Below, one piece after another: positions 34,277-41,779 of a stretch of DNA of 41,779 bases. Position numbers and translations under genes: made by a program. The notes below the pieces were generated by a model. The model did not search any database, was not told where the DNA came from, and saw only the letters and a program-made list of their open reading frames with translations. Each line of letters opens with the position of its first letter. Position 1 is the stretch's first letter. This DNA is from Chroococcus sp. CMT-3BRIN-NPC107 (lineage in GTDB: Bacteria > Cyanobacteriota > Cyanobacteriia > Cyanobacteriales > Chroococcidiopsidaceae): contig JAHHGY010000032.1 of assembly GCA_019359635.1 (NCBI GenBank), positions 1 through 41,779 of the forward strand. The letters run 5' to 3'.

Positions 34277-35749
34277 ATGTTAGTTAAAGAAAGCAAGCAA
34301 CGCAACTGGCAGCCAATAATTAAGCAATTTGAGGCAATTGTTGGTAAAAAAGGCGTAGTACAGCGCCGGGAAGAATTAATTACCTATGAGTGCGATGGAT
34401 TAGCCAGCTATCGCCAGCGCCCGGAAGTTGTAGTATTACCAAGAACCACCGAACAAGTAGCAGAGATAGTTAAGGTATGCGATCGCAATTCTATAGCATT
34501 TATAGCGCGAGGTGCGGGTACGGGCTTATCGGGGGGCGCATTGCCCACAGAAAATTGCGTCCTAATTGTTACAGCTTTAATGCGGCAAATAATTAACATT
34601 GATTTAGAAAATCAGTGCGTTACAGTGCAGCCAGGAGTAATTAACAACTGGGTAACGCAAGCTGTTAGCGGTGCGGGATTTTACTATGCACCCGACCCTT
34701 CTAGTCAGATAATTTGTTCTATTGGTGGCAACGTAGCGGAAAACTCTGGAGGCGTACATTGCCTAAAGTACGGCGTAACAACTAACCATGTTTTAGGGCT
34801 AAAATTGGTATTGCCGGATGGTTCTATTGCCGATGTAGGCGGACAAATACCAGAGATACCTGGTTACGATCTTACAGGAGTATTTGTTGGTTCGGAAGGC
34901 ACGTTGGGTATTGCTACAGAAATTACTTTAAAAATTCTCAAAACTGCCGAATCAATTTGCGTTTTACTCGCAGACTTTACCAGTATTGAAGCGGCGGGGG
35001 CGGCGGTTTCCGATATCATCAGCGCGGGGATAATTCCGGCGGGAATGGAGATGATGGACAATCTCAGCATCAACGCTGTAGAGGATGTAGTGGCGACAAA
35101 TTGCTATCCCCGCGATGCCGAGGCAATTCTACTCGTAGAAGTAGATGGTTTGCAAGTAGAAGTAGACGAAATGAAAAAAAGAATTGCGGCTATTTGCAAG
35201 CAAAACGGCGCGAGAAATGTTACTTCTGCAAAGGATATCGAAACGCGCAATAAATTATGGAAAGGGCGTAAAGCAGCTTTTGCGGCGGCGGGACATCTTA
35301 GCCCCGATTATTACGTTCAAGATGGGGTAATTCCTCGCACTAAGTTATCTTTTGTACTGCAAGAAATTGAGAATTTAAGCAAAAAATACGGTTACAAAAT
35401 TGCTAATGTGTTTCATGCCGGAGATGGCAACTTGCACCCGCTAATTCTTTACGATAATGCTGTTCCTGGGGCTTTTGAAAAAGTAGAAGAATTGGGCGGC
35501 GATATTCTCAAACTTTGCGTAAAAGTCGGCGGTAGTCTTTCGGGAGAACATGGCATTGGCGCAGATAAAAAGTGTTATATGCCGAATATGTTTACAGAAA
35601 TAGATTTGGAAACTATGCAGTATATTCGCACTGCATTTAATCCAAAAGGTTTAGCTAATCCCGATAAAATATTTCCTACTCCCCGCACTTGTGGAGAAGC
35701 GGCAAATGCTCAAAACATTAAGCAATTTGAGAAAGTAGATTTATTTTAG
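34277..35749 (+). CDS. glcD: Glycolate oxidase/dehydrogenase subunit GlcD-like (FAD)
   Basis: FAD-containing subunit that oxidises glycolate to glyoxylate (or D-lactate to pyruvate) in the photorespiratory pathway. The 490-aa protein has the PCMH-type FAD domain (VVVLPRTTEQVAEIVKVC, FIARGAGTGLSGGALP, YAPDPSSQ, GGNVAENSGGVHCLKYG, GSEGTLGIATEI) and the C-terminal substrate domain with FHAGDGNLHPLILYD and GGSLSGEHGIGADK. Partner-type glcE and glcF genes lie 2.6 kb downstream on the same strand, split off by an opposite-strand gene and a pseudogene zone. Start ATG at 34277 with GGGAAGA upstream. A strong terminator follows. Confidence 0.92.
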   Translation: MLVKESKQRNWQPIIKQFEAIVGKKGVVQRREELITYECDGLASYRQRPEVVVLPRTTEQVAEIVKVCDRNSIAFIARGAGTGLSGGALPTENCVLIVTALMRQIINIDLENQCVTVQPGVINNWVTQAVSGAGFYYAPDPSSQIICSIGGNVAENSGGVHCLKYGVTTNHVLGLKLVLPDGSIADVGGQIPEIPGYDLTGVFVGSEGTLGIATEITLKILKTAESICVLLADFTSIEAAGAAVSDIISAGIIPAGMEMMDNLSINAVEDVVATNCYPRDAEAILLVEVDGLQVEVDEMKKRIAAICKQNGARNVTSAKDIETRNKLWKGRKAAFAAAGHLSPDYYVQDGVIPRTKLSFVLQEIENLSKKYGYKIANVFHAGDGNLHPLILYDNAVPGAFEKVEELGGDILKLCVKVGGSLSGEHGIGADKKCYMPNMFTEIDLETMQYIRTAFNPKGLANPDKIFPTPRTCGEAANAQNIKQFEKVDLF

Positions 35750-35752
35750 ATA

Positions 35753-35779
35753 TTAATCTGGGATTTAAACCCAGATTAA
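35753..35779. terminator. Bidirectional terminator between glcD and the DUF3352 gene
   Basis: TTAATCTGGG (35753-35762) is perfectly complementary to CCCAGATTAA (35770-35779) around ATTTAAA. It lies 4 bp after the glcD stop and 4 bp before the convergent stop. T-rich sequence is present on the plus side (TATTATTTTTTA) and A/T-rich sequence on the other, so it can serve both strands. Its presence separates glcD transcriptionally from glcE-glcF. Confidence 0.8.
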
Positions 35780-35782
35780 CTA

Positions 35783-37480
35783 TTATTTTTTAGTAGGTGC
35801 TAACACAACTAAACCATCGTATTGCTCTTTTCTGCTAGTAATAGAAGTAGTGTTACTGTAGCTACGCACGCTACCAATAACTTGCTTGAAAATTTGAAAA
35901 TATGGAGTATTAAATGTTTCCGGTGCAAGACTATATATCCATGATAAAGAAGAACCCATATTAATATAAAAATAACCTTGATTCGGAAAAGGTAAGGAAC
36001 TTGTAGCCGTAGCAAAGTTATAATCTTTTGCTAATTGTTTCTGAGGCTGGGGTAATAATTCTTTAACTGATCCTAATCCCGTGGAAACTAATAGAGTTTT
36101 ATCATCTATCCAACTATAGGCAAATACGCTTCGTTCGCCGATTTCCCAACTATTAACAGAAATACCTTCAATATTGCGAGTATTGACAGATAAGCCACCG
36201 CTAAAAGCAACCTTGATAGATTCACCTAATTTATTTAGAGTAGACTCAGCCTTAGAGCGATTTGTTGTTTGCACAAAAAAGCCTGAACCCATCTTTAACT
36301 GGCTACTAATTAAGCCTTGTTTGGTGGGATAGAAAAACAAAGCAAACTCACCATCCATCCAACTTAAAATATCCTTATCTAGGTCTAATTTGGTAGTAGC
36401 AGTAAAAGCTTGATTAAACTTTGCTAATCCATCTTTAAACTGCGGATAGCTATTTAGCTCAGTTACAAGCATTTGCCATTGTAGATAAATATTGCTCCCA
36501 GTAATTGCAGAGTAGGCGGGTGCGGGGAGGCGTGGGAGTAATTGCGCGGTATTAGGAGTCAATACCTTAGCTAAAGAAGGTGTTTTGCGGTAGGCGTTGA
36601 GTTGTAAACGCAAGCCTTCTGGTTGTTCCCAAACTAACCCACTGATAGAACTATATTGCTCTACTTGAGCAGTATTAATGGCGTTGGGAGGAATGGGAAA
36701 TGGTAAATTAGGATCTTCAGCTAAAGATTTGAATAAAGCCAGAAATTTATTAGGGTCTTGGTAGAGTGTAAATAGCGCTTGACTATATTCAGGATGCTGG
36801 GTTATTTGGTGAAAATTGGGATTTTGGGCTAGATTGGCGCTACTTAAAGGCTTGTCTAGTAACTGCTCAATTGGTTTAGCAGTGCTGGCTGTAACTATAT
36901 ATCTTGGGAGGAGTGCGATCGCCATCCCTCGACTGATACTATTTGGGTTAGGCATACTTAAGGTAAGTATGCCTGGGATTGCGGCTACAAAAGATGTAGG
37001 CGAATTAGAAACCGATGCAGGGGGTTTCCATTCTAAAATTGTTACTCCTTTGTATTGTCTTTCGGTTATCTGTTGAGATTTACTATCTTTAAATTTATCT
37101 ATTAATACTTGCAATTGCTGCTCATCTTTTACCGCCGCTAAAACTAAAAAACTATCTTCTAAACTGACTTGTTTTTTATCTTTTTGAGGCATAAATACAA
37201 AAGCTATCTGTTCTCCCAACCAAGGTTTAATATCTGTTTGATAATTTAACCCCTTTTGAGCAGGCAATATTTTATCTACAGCATTAAAAATCTGGGCAAA
37301 TAATTCAAATTTGCTTAAACTTTGCCATTTTTCTGTTTTGGTACTCACTAACCCGACAACGGGTGTATCGGCGGGCAATAATTGGGTAATAGGTGCTGGG
37401 GATGATAGTTTTTGTAGCAGAGATGGAGAATTAGGAGCAGGAGTTGTTGCTATTATTGATGATGTTAAAAGTGCTAACAA
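35783..37480 (-). CDS. DUF3352-containing, probably exported protein
   Basis: A 565-aa protein whose body (LLPADTPVVGLVSTKTEKW, WLGEQIAFVFMPQKDKKQ, YKGVTILEWK, YIVTASTAKPIEQLLDK) matches the cyanobacterial DUF3352 family, from memory. The family is of unknown function, often with an N-terminal membrane or signal segment. Here the only start is TTG at 37480, three codons after an in-frame TAG (37490-37492); the short hydrophobic lead LLALLTSSIIATTPAP could be a minimal or truncated signal peptide. AGG lies upstream of the TTG. It faces glcD and is divergent from nothing intact: upstream lie pseudogene remains. The gene may have lost its original N-terminus. Confidence 0.7.
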   Translation of the reverse strand: MLALLTSSIIATTPAPNSPSLLQKLSSPAPITQLLPADTPVVGLVSTKTEKWQSLSKFELFAQIFNAVDKILPAQKGLNYQTDIKPWLGEQIAFVFMPQKDKKQVSLEDSFLVLAAVKDEQQLQVLIDKFKDSKSQQITERQYKGVTILEWKPPASVSNSPTSFVAAIPGILTLSMPNPNSISRGMAIALLPRYIVTASTAKPIEQLLDKPLSSANLAQNPNFHQITQHPEYSQALFTLYQDPNKFLALFKSLAEDPNLPFPIPPNAINTAQVEQYSSISGLVWEQPEGLRLQLNAYRKTPSLAKVLTPNTAQLLPRLPAPAYSAITGSNIYLQWQMLVTELNSYPQFKDGLAKFNQAFTATTKLDLDKDILSWMDGEFALFFYPTKQGLISSQLKMGSGFFVQTTNRSKAESTLNKLGESIKVAFSGGLSVNTRNIEGISVNSWEIGERSVFAYSWIDDKTLLVSTGLGSVKELLPQPQKQLAKDYNFATATSSLPFPNQGYFYINMGSSLSWIYSLAPETFNTPYFQIFKQVIGSVRSYSNTTSITSRKEQYDGLVVLAPTKK

Positions 37481-37572
37481 ATTATTTACCTAGGATTCAA
37501 AATATTGATTTTTATTGTAACTGGGTTAACTAAATATAGTTTTTATTTTATAAAATTTTAACTATCAGGAGA

Positions 37573-37902
37573 TTAGTTCTTAGAAATAAAAGGTAAATCA
37601 ACTACAAATGTATTTTTTACTCCTAGCTCACTATTAACGGTAATTGTACCGCCGTGTAAGTCTACCTATTGTTTAACGATTGATAATCCTAAACCCGTAC
37701 CTGGAATTAATTTAACATTGCTACCCCGATGAAAAGAAGTAAATAACTGTTTTATATCTTTAGGAGGGATACCAATACCACTATCTTTAATTTCAAAGGT
37801 TGCTTGATAGGGTTCGCAAACTAAATTAAAATTAACTTCTCCATTTAAAGTATTTTTTGTGCGTTCAGCCAGTAGTTGTTCATCTAGTTTTGTTTTTGAC
37901 AT
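37573..37902 (-). pseudogene. Remnant of a sensor histidine kinase ATPase domain, nonsense-interrupted
   Basis: The minus-strand frame carries the HATPase core: GEVNFNLVCEPYQATFEIKD, DSGIGIPPKDIKQLFTSFHR, then GTGLGLSIVKQ. At 37666-37668 a TAG interrupts it, and the same frame goes on with VDLHGGTITVNSELG...TFVVDLPFISKN to a TAA at 37573-37575. So the TAG replaces one residue (normally a small residue or Cys) in an otherwise intact G2-box region. The N-box with its Asn is missing; the 15 residues before the core (KLDEQLLAERTKNT) do not fit a kinase. No dimerisation or sensor domain is left. It is a decayed fragment, not a working kinase. Confidence 0.85.
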
Positions 37903-37905
37903 ATC

Positions 37906-38096
37906 TTAATTTTTACCAGCAAAGGCAATTTTGTTTCCTAGAGTATCTTTAATACTAATATTATGAAAATATAGCAATATTTGCTGCATTAACTCTGTAC
38001 TATCTTGCAATCTAGCTGAAGATTCAACATTATTTTTTTAGCAACTTCAGCTAAATAGTTTAGTTGGTATAGATGCGTTTGATACCAACCCTGCAA
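37906..38096 (-). pseudogene. Frameshifted coding relic of unknown family
   Basis: Directly upstream of the kinase remnant, the minus strand reads LQGWYQTHLYQLNYLAEVAK in one frame (from 38096). After a run of seven T (38033-38039; seven A on the coding strand), it continues one frame over as NVESSARLQDSTELMQQILL and YFHNISIKDTLGNKIAFAGK to TAA (37906-37908). The two halves read as one protein if one base is lost or gained in the homopolymer. I do not recognise the family. The 236 bp from here to glcE are AT-rich and hold nothing else recognisable. Confidence 0.5.
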
Positions 38097-38332
38097 CTAA
38101 AAGATATCCCAAAAAATAAATCTAAGGTAAAGTAGTTACCTGCTAATGCTGCTAAGGTAAGAAAAACTAAGGCTAAACAGGGTCTTTTATCAAAAAAGGG
38201 AAAACATTATGCCTTAAATTGTTGCAGGTTTAAAAAACTAATTACAAATATAATTGTTTTGCTCTGGGTTTAAATCAATATAATATAAATTAAACCAGTA
38301 AATTTACTGTTGTCAATATTAGATGAATTAGG

Positions 38333-39637
38333 ATGAATGCGACTTTTTCTCAAATAAATACCCTAGTTAGTCAAGAGAATTTTTGCCAGTGGGAAAAACT
38401 CAACTCTACCAAACAAAAAATAATAACTCAAGCGATCGCATCTGCTGATAATCCGCAATATATTATTTATCCGCAAACTCTCGCAGAACTAGCCTCAGTC
38501 ATTGCCTACACATACAATAACAACGGAAAAATTTTACTTTGTAGCGGTGGTAGCAAACTTAACTGGGGTGGACTAGCGCAAAGTGCAGATGTAGTTGTGA
38601 GTACCAGAGGCTTAAACCAACTTATTGAACACGCTGTAGGCGATTTAACAGTAACGGTAGAAGCTGGAACTAAGTTTGCTAATTTGCAGGAAACTTTAGC
38701 AAAATCTGGGCAATTTATTCCCCTCGACCCCGCCAACCCCGAATTAGCCACCATTGGCGGTATTATTGCTACGGCGGATGCTGGTTCGCTGCGCCAACGC
38801 TACGGTGGAGTAAGAGATTTATTGCTAGGTATTACCTTTGTGCGCGCCGATGGGCAAATTGCCTCGGCGGGAGGACGGGTAGTAAAAAATGTTGCCGGGT
38901 ACGACTTAATGAAGCTATTTACCGGATCTTACGGCACGTTGGGGGCAATTTCTCAAGCTACTCTGCGAGTTTATCCCCTACCAGAAGCGTCAGCAACCGT
39001 TGTATTGACAGGAGAAGTAGAAAAGCTTACCCAAGCAACAAAAACCCTCCGCGCGTCGGCTTTAACCCCCGCCAAATTTGATTTATTATCGCCTCAGTTA
39101 GTGAAAAATTTGCAGTTTGGGGAGGGAATGGGATTAGTTGCTAGTTTTGCCAGCTTGAAGGAAAGCGTGAAACAACAGTCAATCACCTTGGGAGGAGTAG
39201 GTAAAAAGCTAGGTTTGCAAAGTTCTGTTTATACAGATAATGATGAAGCTAGTATCTGGCAACAATTACAGCAGCAAATGCGCCAGTCTGGAAAATCGTT
39301 TATTACTTGCAAAATAGGAATATTACCATCCGCCGCCATAGAAGTAGCGTTACAACTCGATACTACAAGCGGGGGAATGAGCTTAATTCATGCTAGTAGC
39401 GGATTAGGGATATGGCGATGTCCAGAGGATACCAGCGTAGCAGAGATTTTACGGGTGCGATCGCACTGTCAAAGCCAAGGCGGTTTTCTTACAATATTAG
39501 AAGCACCCATTGCCTACAAGCAACAGCTAGATGTGTGGGGTTATGCTGGTAACTCTTTAGAATTGATGCAAAAAATTAAATATCAATTTGACCCCAAAAA
39601 TGTATTTAATCCTCACCGTTTTGTTGGCGGAATTTAG
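38333..39637 (+). CDS. glcE: Glycolate oxidase/dehydrogenase subunit GlcE-like (FAD-binding)
   Basis: Second FAD-fold subunit of the glycolate dehydrogenase complex. The 434-aa protein is longer than E. coli GlcE (350 aa). FAD-domain motifs: YIIYPQTLAELASVIAYTY, ILLCSGGSKLNWGG, VTVEAGTKFANLQETLAKSG, FIPLDPANPELATIGGIIA, GGRVVKNVAGYDLMKLFTG, SYGTLGAISQATLRVYP. The C-terminus ends YQFDPKNVFNPHRF, as expected. ATG at 38333. glcF begins 15 bp after the stop, so they are co-transcribed. The upstream 240 bp are AT-rich and probably hold the promoter, separate from that of glcD. Confidence 0.9.
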   Translation: MNATFSQINTLVSQENFCQWEKLNSTKQKIITQAIASADNPQYIIYPQTLAELASVIAYTYNNNGKILLCSGGSKLNWGGLAQSADVVVSTRGLNQLIEHAVGDLTVTVEAGTKFANLQETLAKSGQFIPLDPANPELATIGGIIATADAGSLRQRYGGVRDLLLGITFVRADGQIASAGGRVVKNVAGYDLMKLFTGSYGTLGAISQATLRVYPLPEASATVVLTGEVEKLTQATKTLRASALTPAKFDLLSPQLVKNLQFGEGMGLVASFASLKESVKQQSITLGGVGKKLGLQSSVYTDNDEASIWQQLQQQMRQSGKSFITCKIGILPSAAIEVALQLDTTSGGMSLIHASSGLGIWRCPEDTSVAEILRVRSHCQSQGGFLTILEAPIAYKQQLDVWGYAGNSLELMQKIKYQFDPKNVFNPHRFVGGI

Positions 39638-39651
39638 ATAAGTTTTTAATT

Positions 39652-41001
39652 ATGCAAATCGAAAATACTAAAAGTGACATTGCAAATCTAAGTAATATTA
39701 ATGGCTTTGACGAACAAAACCCGCCTGATCCTAAATTAATTGATACTTGCGTTCACTGTGGGTTTTGCCTTTCTACTTGTCCAAGTTACAGAGTAATTGG
39801 TAAAGAGATGGATTCTCCTAGAGGTAGAATTTATCTCATGGATGCTATTAACGAAGGAAAAATACCTTTAAATGAAGCGACAGTAGAACATTTTGATTCT
39901 TGTTTGGGTTGTCTTGCTTGCGTTACAACTTGTCCTTCGGGGGTACAGTACGACAAATTGTTAGTAGCAACTCGTCCGCAAATTGAGCGCAACTATCCTC
40001 GAAGTTTGCCAGATACATTAATTAGAAAACTCATTTTTTCCTTATTTCCTTACCCGAATAGATTACGCTTTTTACTTGCGCCATTGTTAGTTTATCAAAA
40101 GCTTGGTTTGCAAAAAATTGTGCGTTCGACAAACTTACTTAAAATAGTATCACCACGCCTAGCTGCGATGGAATCAATTTTACCAAAAGTTACTCTTAAA
40201 GCCTTTCAAGATAACTTACCTACAGTTATTCCCGCCCAAGGAGAAAAACGCTATCGTGTAGGAATGATTTTAGGCTGCGTCCAGCGCTTATTTTTCTCGC
40301 CAGTTAATGAAGCTACAGTAAGAGTTTTAACAGCGAATGGTTGCGAAGTTATAATTCCCAAGAGTCAAGGTTGTTGCGCCGCGCTTCCCGAACATCAAGG
40401 ACAAACGGAACAAGCGAAAAGTCTGGCTAGGCAGATGATTGACAGTTTTGCAGATACCGAAGTTGATGCGGTAATTATTAACGCCGCCGGATGCGGACAT
40501 ACTTTAAAACAATACGGTCATATTTTAGAAGATGATGCGGAATATAAAGAAAAAGCTCAAGAATTTGCCAGGAAAGTTAAAGATGTTCAAGAATTTTTAG
40601 CAACGGTGGGATTAACTTCTAAACTATTGCCAATTACCGATGAAATCTTAACTCTTGTTTATCAAGATGCTTGTCATTTACTGCACGGTCAAAAAATTAG
40701 CGTTCAACCGCGTCAATTGTTAAAACAAATTCCCCAAGTTAAGCTAGTTGAACCTATTGATGCGGCTTTATGTTGTGGTAGTGCGGGGGTTTATAATATG
40801 CTGCAACCGGAAGTGGCGGAGGAGTTAGGCAACCAAAAAGTACAGAATTTACTTAATACTGGTGCAGATTTAATTGCTTCAGCTAATCCTGGTTGTACTT
40901 TGCAAATAACTAAACATTTAGAGTTGCAAGGTAAAAAAATAGATGTAATCCACCCGATAGAATTATTAGATTTTTCAATTCGAGGAATCAAGTTGCAATA
41001 A
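39652..41001 (+). CDS. glcF: Glycolate oxidase/dehydrogenase iron-sulfur subunit GlcF-like
   Basis: Electron-transfer subunit passing electrons from the FAD subunits to the quinone pool. The 449-aa protein has two [4Fe-4S] motifs: Cys33-x2-Cys36-x2-Cys39-x3-Cys43 (CVHCGFCLSTCPS) and Cys84-x2-Cys87-x2-Cys90-x3-Cys94 (CLGCLACVTTCPSG). Two CCG-type domains follow (QGCCAALPEHQGQ with GCGHTLKQYG; DACHLLHGQKIS with LCCGSAGVYNML). Start ATG at 39652. It is followed after 6 bp by a Uma2 gene on the same strand, probably read through. Confidence 0.93.
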   Translation: MQIENTKSDIANLSNINGFDEQNPPDPKLIDTCVHCGFCLSTCPSYRVIGKEMDSPRGRIYLMDAINEGKIPLNEATVEHFDSCLGCLACVTTCPSGVQYDKLLVATRPQIERNYPRSLPDTLIRKLIFSLFPYPNRLRFLLAPLLVYQKLGLQKIVRSTNLLKIVSPRLAAMESILPKVTLKAFQDNLPTVIPAQGEKRYRVGMILGCVQRLFFSPVNEATVRVLTANGCEVIIPKSQGCCAALPEHQGQTEQAKSLARQMIDSFADTEVDAVIINAAGCGHTLKQYGHILEDDAEYKEKAQEFARKVKDVQEFLATVGLTSKLLPITDEILTLVYQDACHLLHGQKISVQPRQLLKQIPQVKLVEPIDAALCCGSAGVYNMLQPEVAEELGNQKVQNLLNTGADLIASANPGCTLQITKHLELQGKKIDVIHPIELLDFSIRGIKLQ

Positions 41002-41007
41002 TATTTT

Positions 41008-41484
41008 ATGAATTGGCAAGAAGTGTGTGCAGACAAAGCATTACAAGATATCCCCTACAAAATTGAGCTTAATCGCTGGGGACAAATTGTCATGAGTCCG
41101 GCGAAAAATAAGCACTCTATTTATCAAGGTCTAATTCAAACAATCATTCAATCGATGGTTAAGCAAGGCTTAACTTATCCAGAGTGTCCAATTCAAACAG
41201 AAGATAATGTAAAGGTAGCTGATGTAGTTTGGATTTCTAGAAAACGATATCAACAGATAAAAAACGATGATGTTTGTTCAATTGCACCAGAGATTTGCAT
41301 CGAAATAAAATCCTCTAGTAATACACTAGAAGAAATGAATTTAAAAAAAGAACTTTACTTTAAAGCTGGTGCAGAAAAATTTTGGTTGTGTAATGAAAAT
41401 GGAGAAGTGAGTTTTTACAGCAAAGATACACAGATAAATCATTCAGCAATTGTGCCAAATTTTCCTAACTCCGTGCAAATTTAA
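41008..41484 (+). CDS. Uma2-family PD-(D/E)xK-fold protein, short form
   Basis: A 158-aa protein without a tail. The nuclease core is the most complete of the four in the window: NVKVADVVWI (Asp72) and PEICIEIKSSSN (Glu99-x-Lys101), giving a classical D...ExK triad, followed by ELYFKAGAEKFWLCNENGEV. It begins 6 bp after glcF, and its stop TAA (41482-41484) interlocks with the stop of the convergent P450 fragment. Function is unproven for the family. Confidence 0.8.
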   Translation: MNWQEVCADKALQDIPYKIELNRWGQIVMSPAKNKHSIYQGLIQTIIQSMVKQGLTYPECPIQTEDNVKVADVVWISRKRYQQIKNDDVCSIAPEICIEIKSSSNTLEEMNLKKELYFKAGAEKFWLCNENGEVSFYSKDTQINHSAIVPNFPNSVQI

Positions 41485-41651
41485 GTTTTTTGGCTGCTAA
41501 CAAGTTCTCTAGAAGTGTGGCGGGTTGCTACCAACCACCTACCGTCCGAAGGTGCTAGGGTAAGGCCACGACGTACAGGTTTTACAACTTGATTTCCAAA
41601 AATTGCCAAACTATAGCGCGACATTACGGTTGCTAGTACCAATTTCATCTC
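41481..41651 (-). pseudogene. C-terminal fragment of a cytochrome P450, interrupted by an insertion sequence
   Basis: Fifty-six codons on the minus strand read EMKLVLATVMSRYSLAIFGN, then VVKPVRRGLTLAPSDGRWLV and ATRHTSRELVSSQKT to the stop. This is the region just after the haem-binding Cys loop in P450s of the cyanobacterial CYP110 type (usually ...FAMFEMKLVLA...). The reading frame is good down to Glu (41649-41651); the next codon upstream would be Phe or Tyr in a P450, but reads CAC from the IS end. The haem Cys and the rest of the gene must lie beyond the element, outside the window, if they survive. Confidence 0.8.
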
Positions 41652-41779
41652 GTGAACTTATCCCACTAACTTCGGAAACCAAATATAGGAACAAGCTAAG
41701 AGAAGGAAAGCATCAAAACATACTTTCAGGCGTTCCCATCGAACAACGAGTCTTCTATACTTGCGTTGAAACCAGGCGA
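41652..41779 (-). mobile_element. End of an IS5-type insertion sequence with transposase C-terminus
   Basis: The minus-strand frame from the right edge encodes the last 39 residues of a transposase, AWFQRKYRRLVVRWERLKVC then FDAFLLLACSYIWFPKLVG, with its stop TAA at 41658-41660. WFQRKYRRLVVRWERL is the ending typical of IS5/DDE transposases. The stop lies only six bases from where P450 homology ends, so the IS terminus is about 41652 and starts GTGAACTTATCCCACTAA as read on the plus strand. The other end and target duplication are outside the window. Confidence 0.8.

Noticed and set aside
1..41779. tRNA genes and CRISPR arrays
   Set aside because: No T-loop/acceptor pattern and no regularly spaced direct repeats were found on reading both strands; a covariance-model scan would be decisive for tRNAs.

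Overview
The window is a stretch of cyanobacterial chromosome. The octamer GCGATCGC (HIP1) and close variants recur throughout, inside and between genes. The gene content also fits: rnpB, menD (phylloquinone), a UbiA-type plastoquinone prenyltransferase, a cytochrome c6-like protein, an SLH/OprB porin, a GlcD/GlcE/GlcF-like glycolate dehydrogenase, phosphoketolase and several Uma2-family proteins. Base composition looks like about 40-44% GC by eye. The genus cannot be fixed from the sequence alone; a unicellular, Chroococcidiopsis-like freshwater or terrestrial cyanobacterium is a guess.

Layout. 1-2.2 kb: a possible transposase start cut by the left edge, a type 2 NAD(P)H dehydrogenase (minus) and a small membrane-anchored protein (plus). 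2.37-2.78 kb: RNase P RNA. 3.1-5.6 kb: trpC and lpdA (minus). 5.7-11.6 kb, plus strand: Uma2 protein, lipA-gpsA, a cobH-like gene and phosphoketolase. 11.9-18.7 kb: MlaE-type permease, small membrane protein, Ppx/GppA phosphatase, prenyltransferase, nitrilase-family amidase, AEC transporter and VanY-type carboxypeptidase. 18.7-21.5 kb, minus strand: Uma2, GNAT, RtcB and a start-less coding relic. 21.7-25 kb: cytochrome c6-like gene with an exported methyltransferase, menD and folB. 25-28.5 kb: znuC-znuA (minus) with a Zur-box-like palindrome, diverging from the porin. 28.5-31.6 kb, minus strand: DUF5331-like gene, Uma2, and a TOPRIM-like/AAA-ATPase pair. 31.8-34 kb: osmoprotectant ABC transporter. 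34.3-41 kb: glcD, then glcE-glcF, separated by an opposite-strand DUF3352 gene and two decayed gene fragments. 41-41.8 kb: Uma2, then a cytochrome P450 tail cut off by an IS5-type element that runs off the right edge.

How the genes work together. Most of the window is housekeeping: lipoyl-dependent complexes (lpdA, lipA), quinone synthesis and use (ndh, ubiA, menD), photorespiratory glycolate oxidation (glcD/E/F), central carbon metabolism (phosphoketolase, gpsA), cofactors (folB, cobH-like), and uptake of zinc and compatible solutes. The accessory part is the four Uma2 genes, the ATPase/TOPRIM pair, the pseudogene zone between glcD and glcE, the start-less relic, and the IS-interrupted P450. 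Genes are packed tightly: four convergent pairs share overlapping stop codons within 4 nt. No CRISPR array and no tRNA was recognised.

Best leads: the two-gene ATPase/TOPRIM module (30.0-31.6 kb), resembling but not matching named OLD/PARIS/AbiL-type defence pairs; the CobH homologue with Tyr where the catalytic His is expected; the lipoprotein methyltransferase one base after the cytochrome c6-like gene; and an rnpB variable helix apparently built from a dispersed palindromic repeat.
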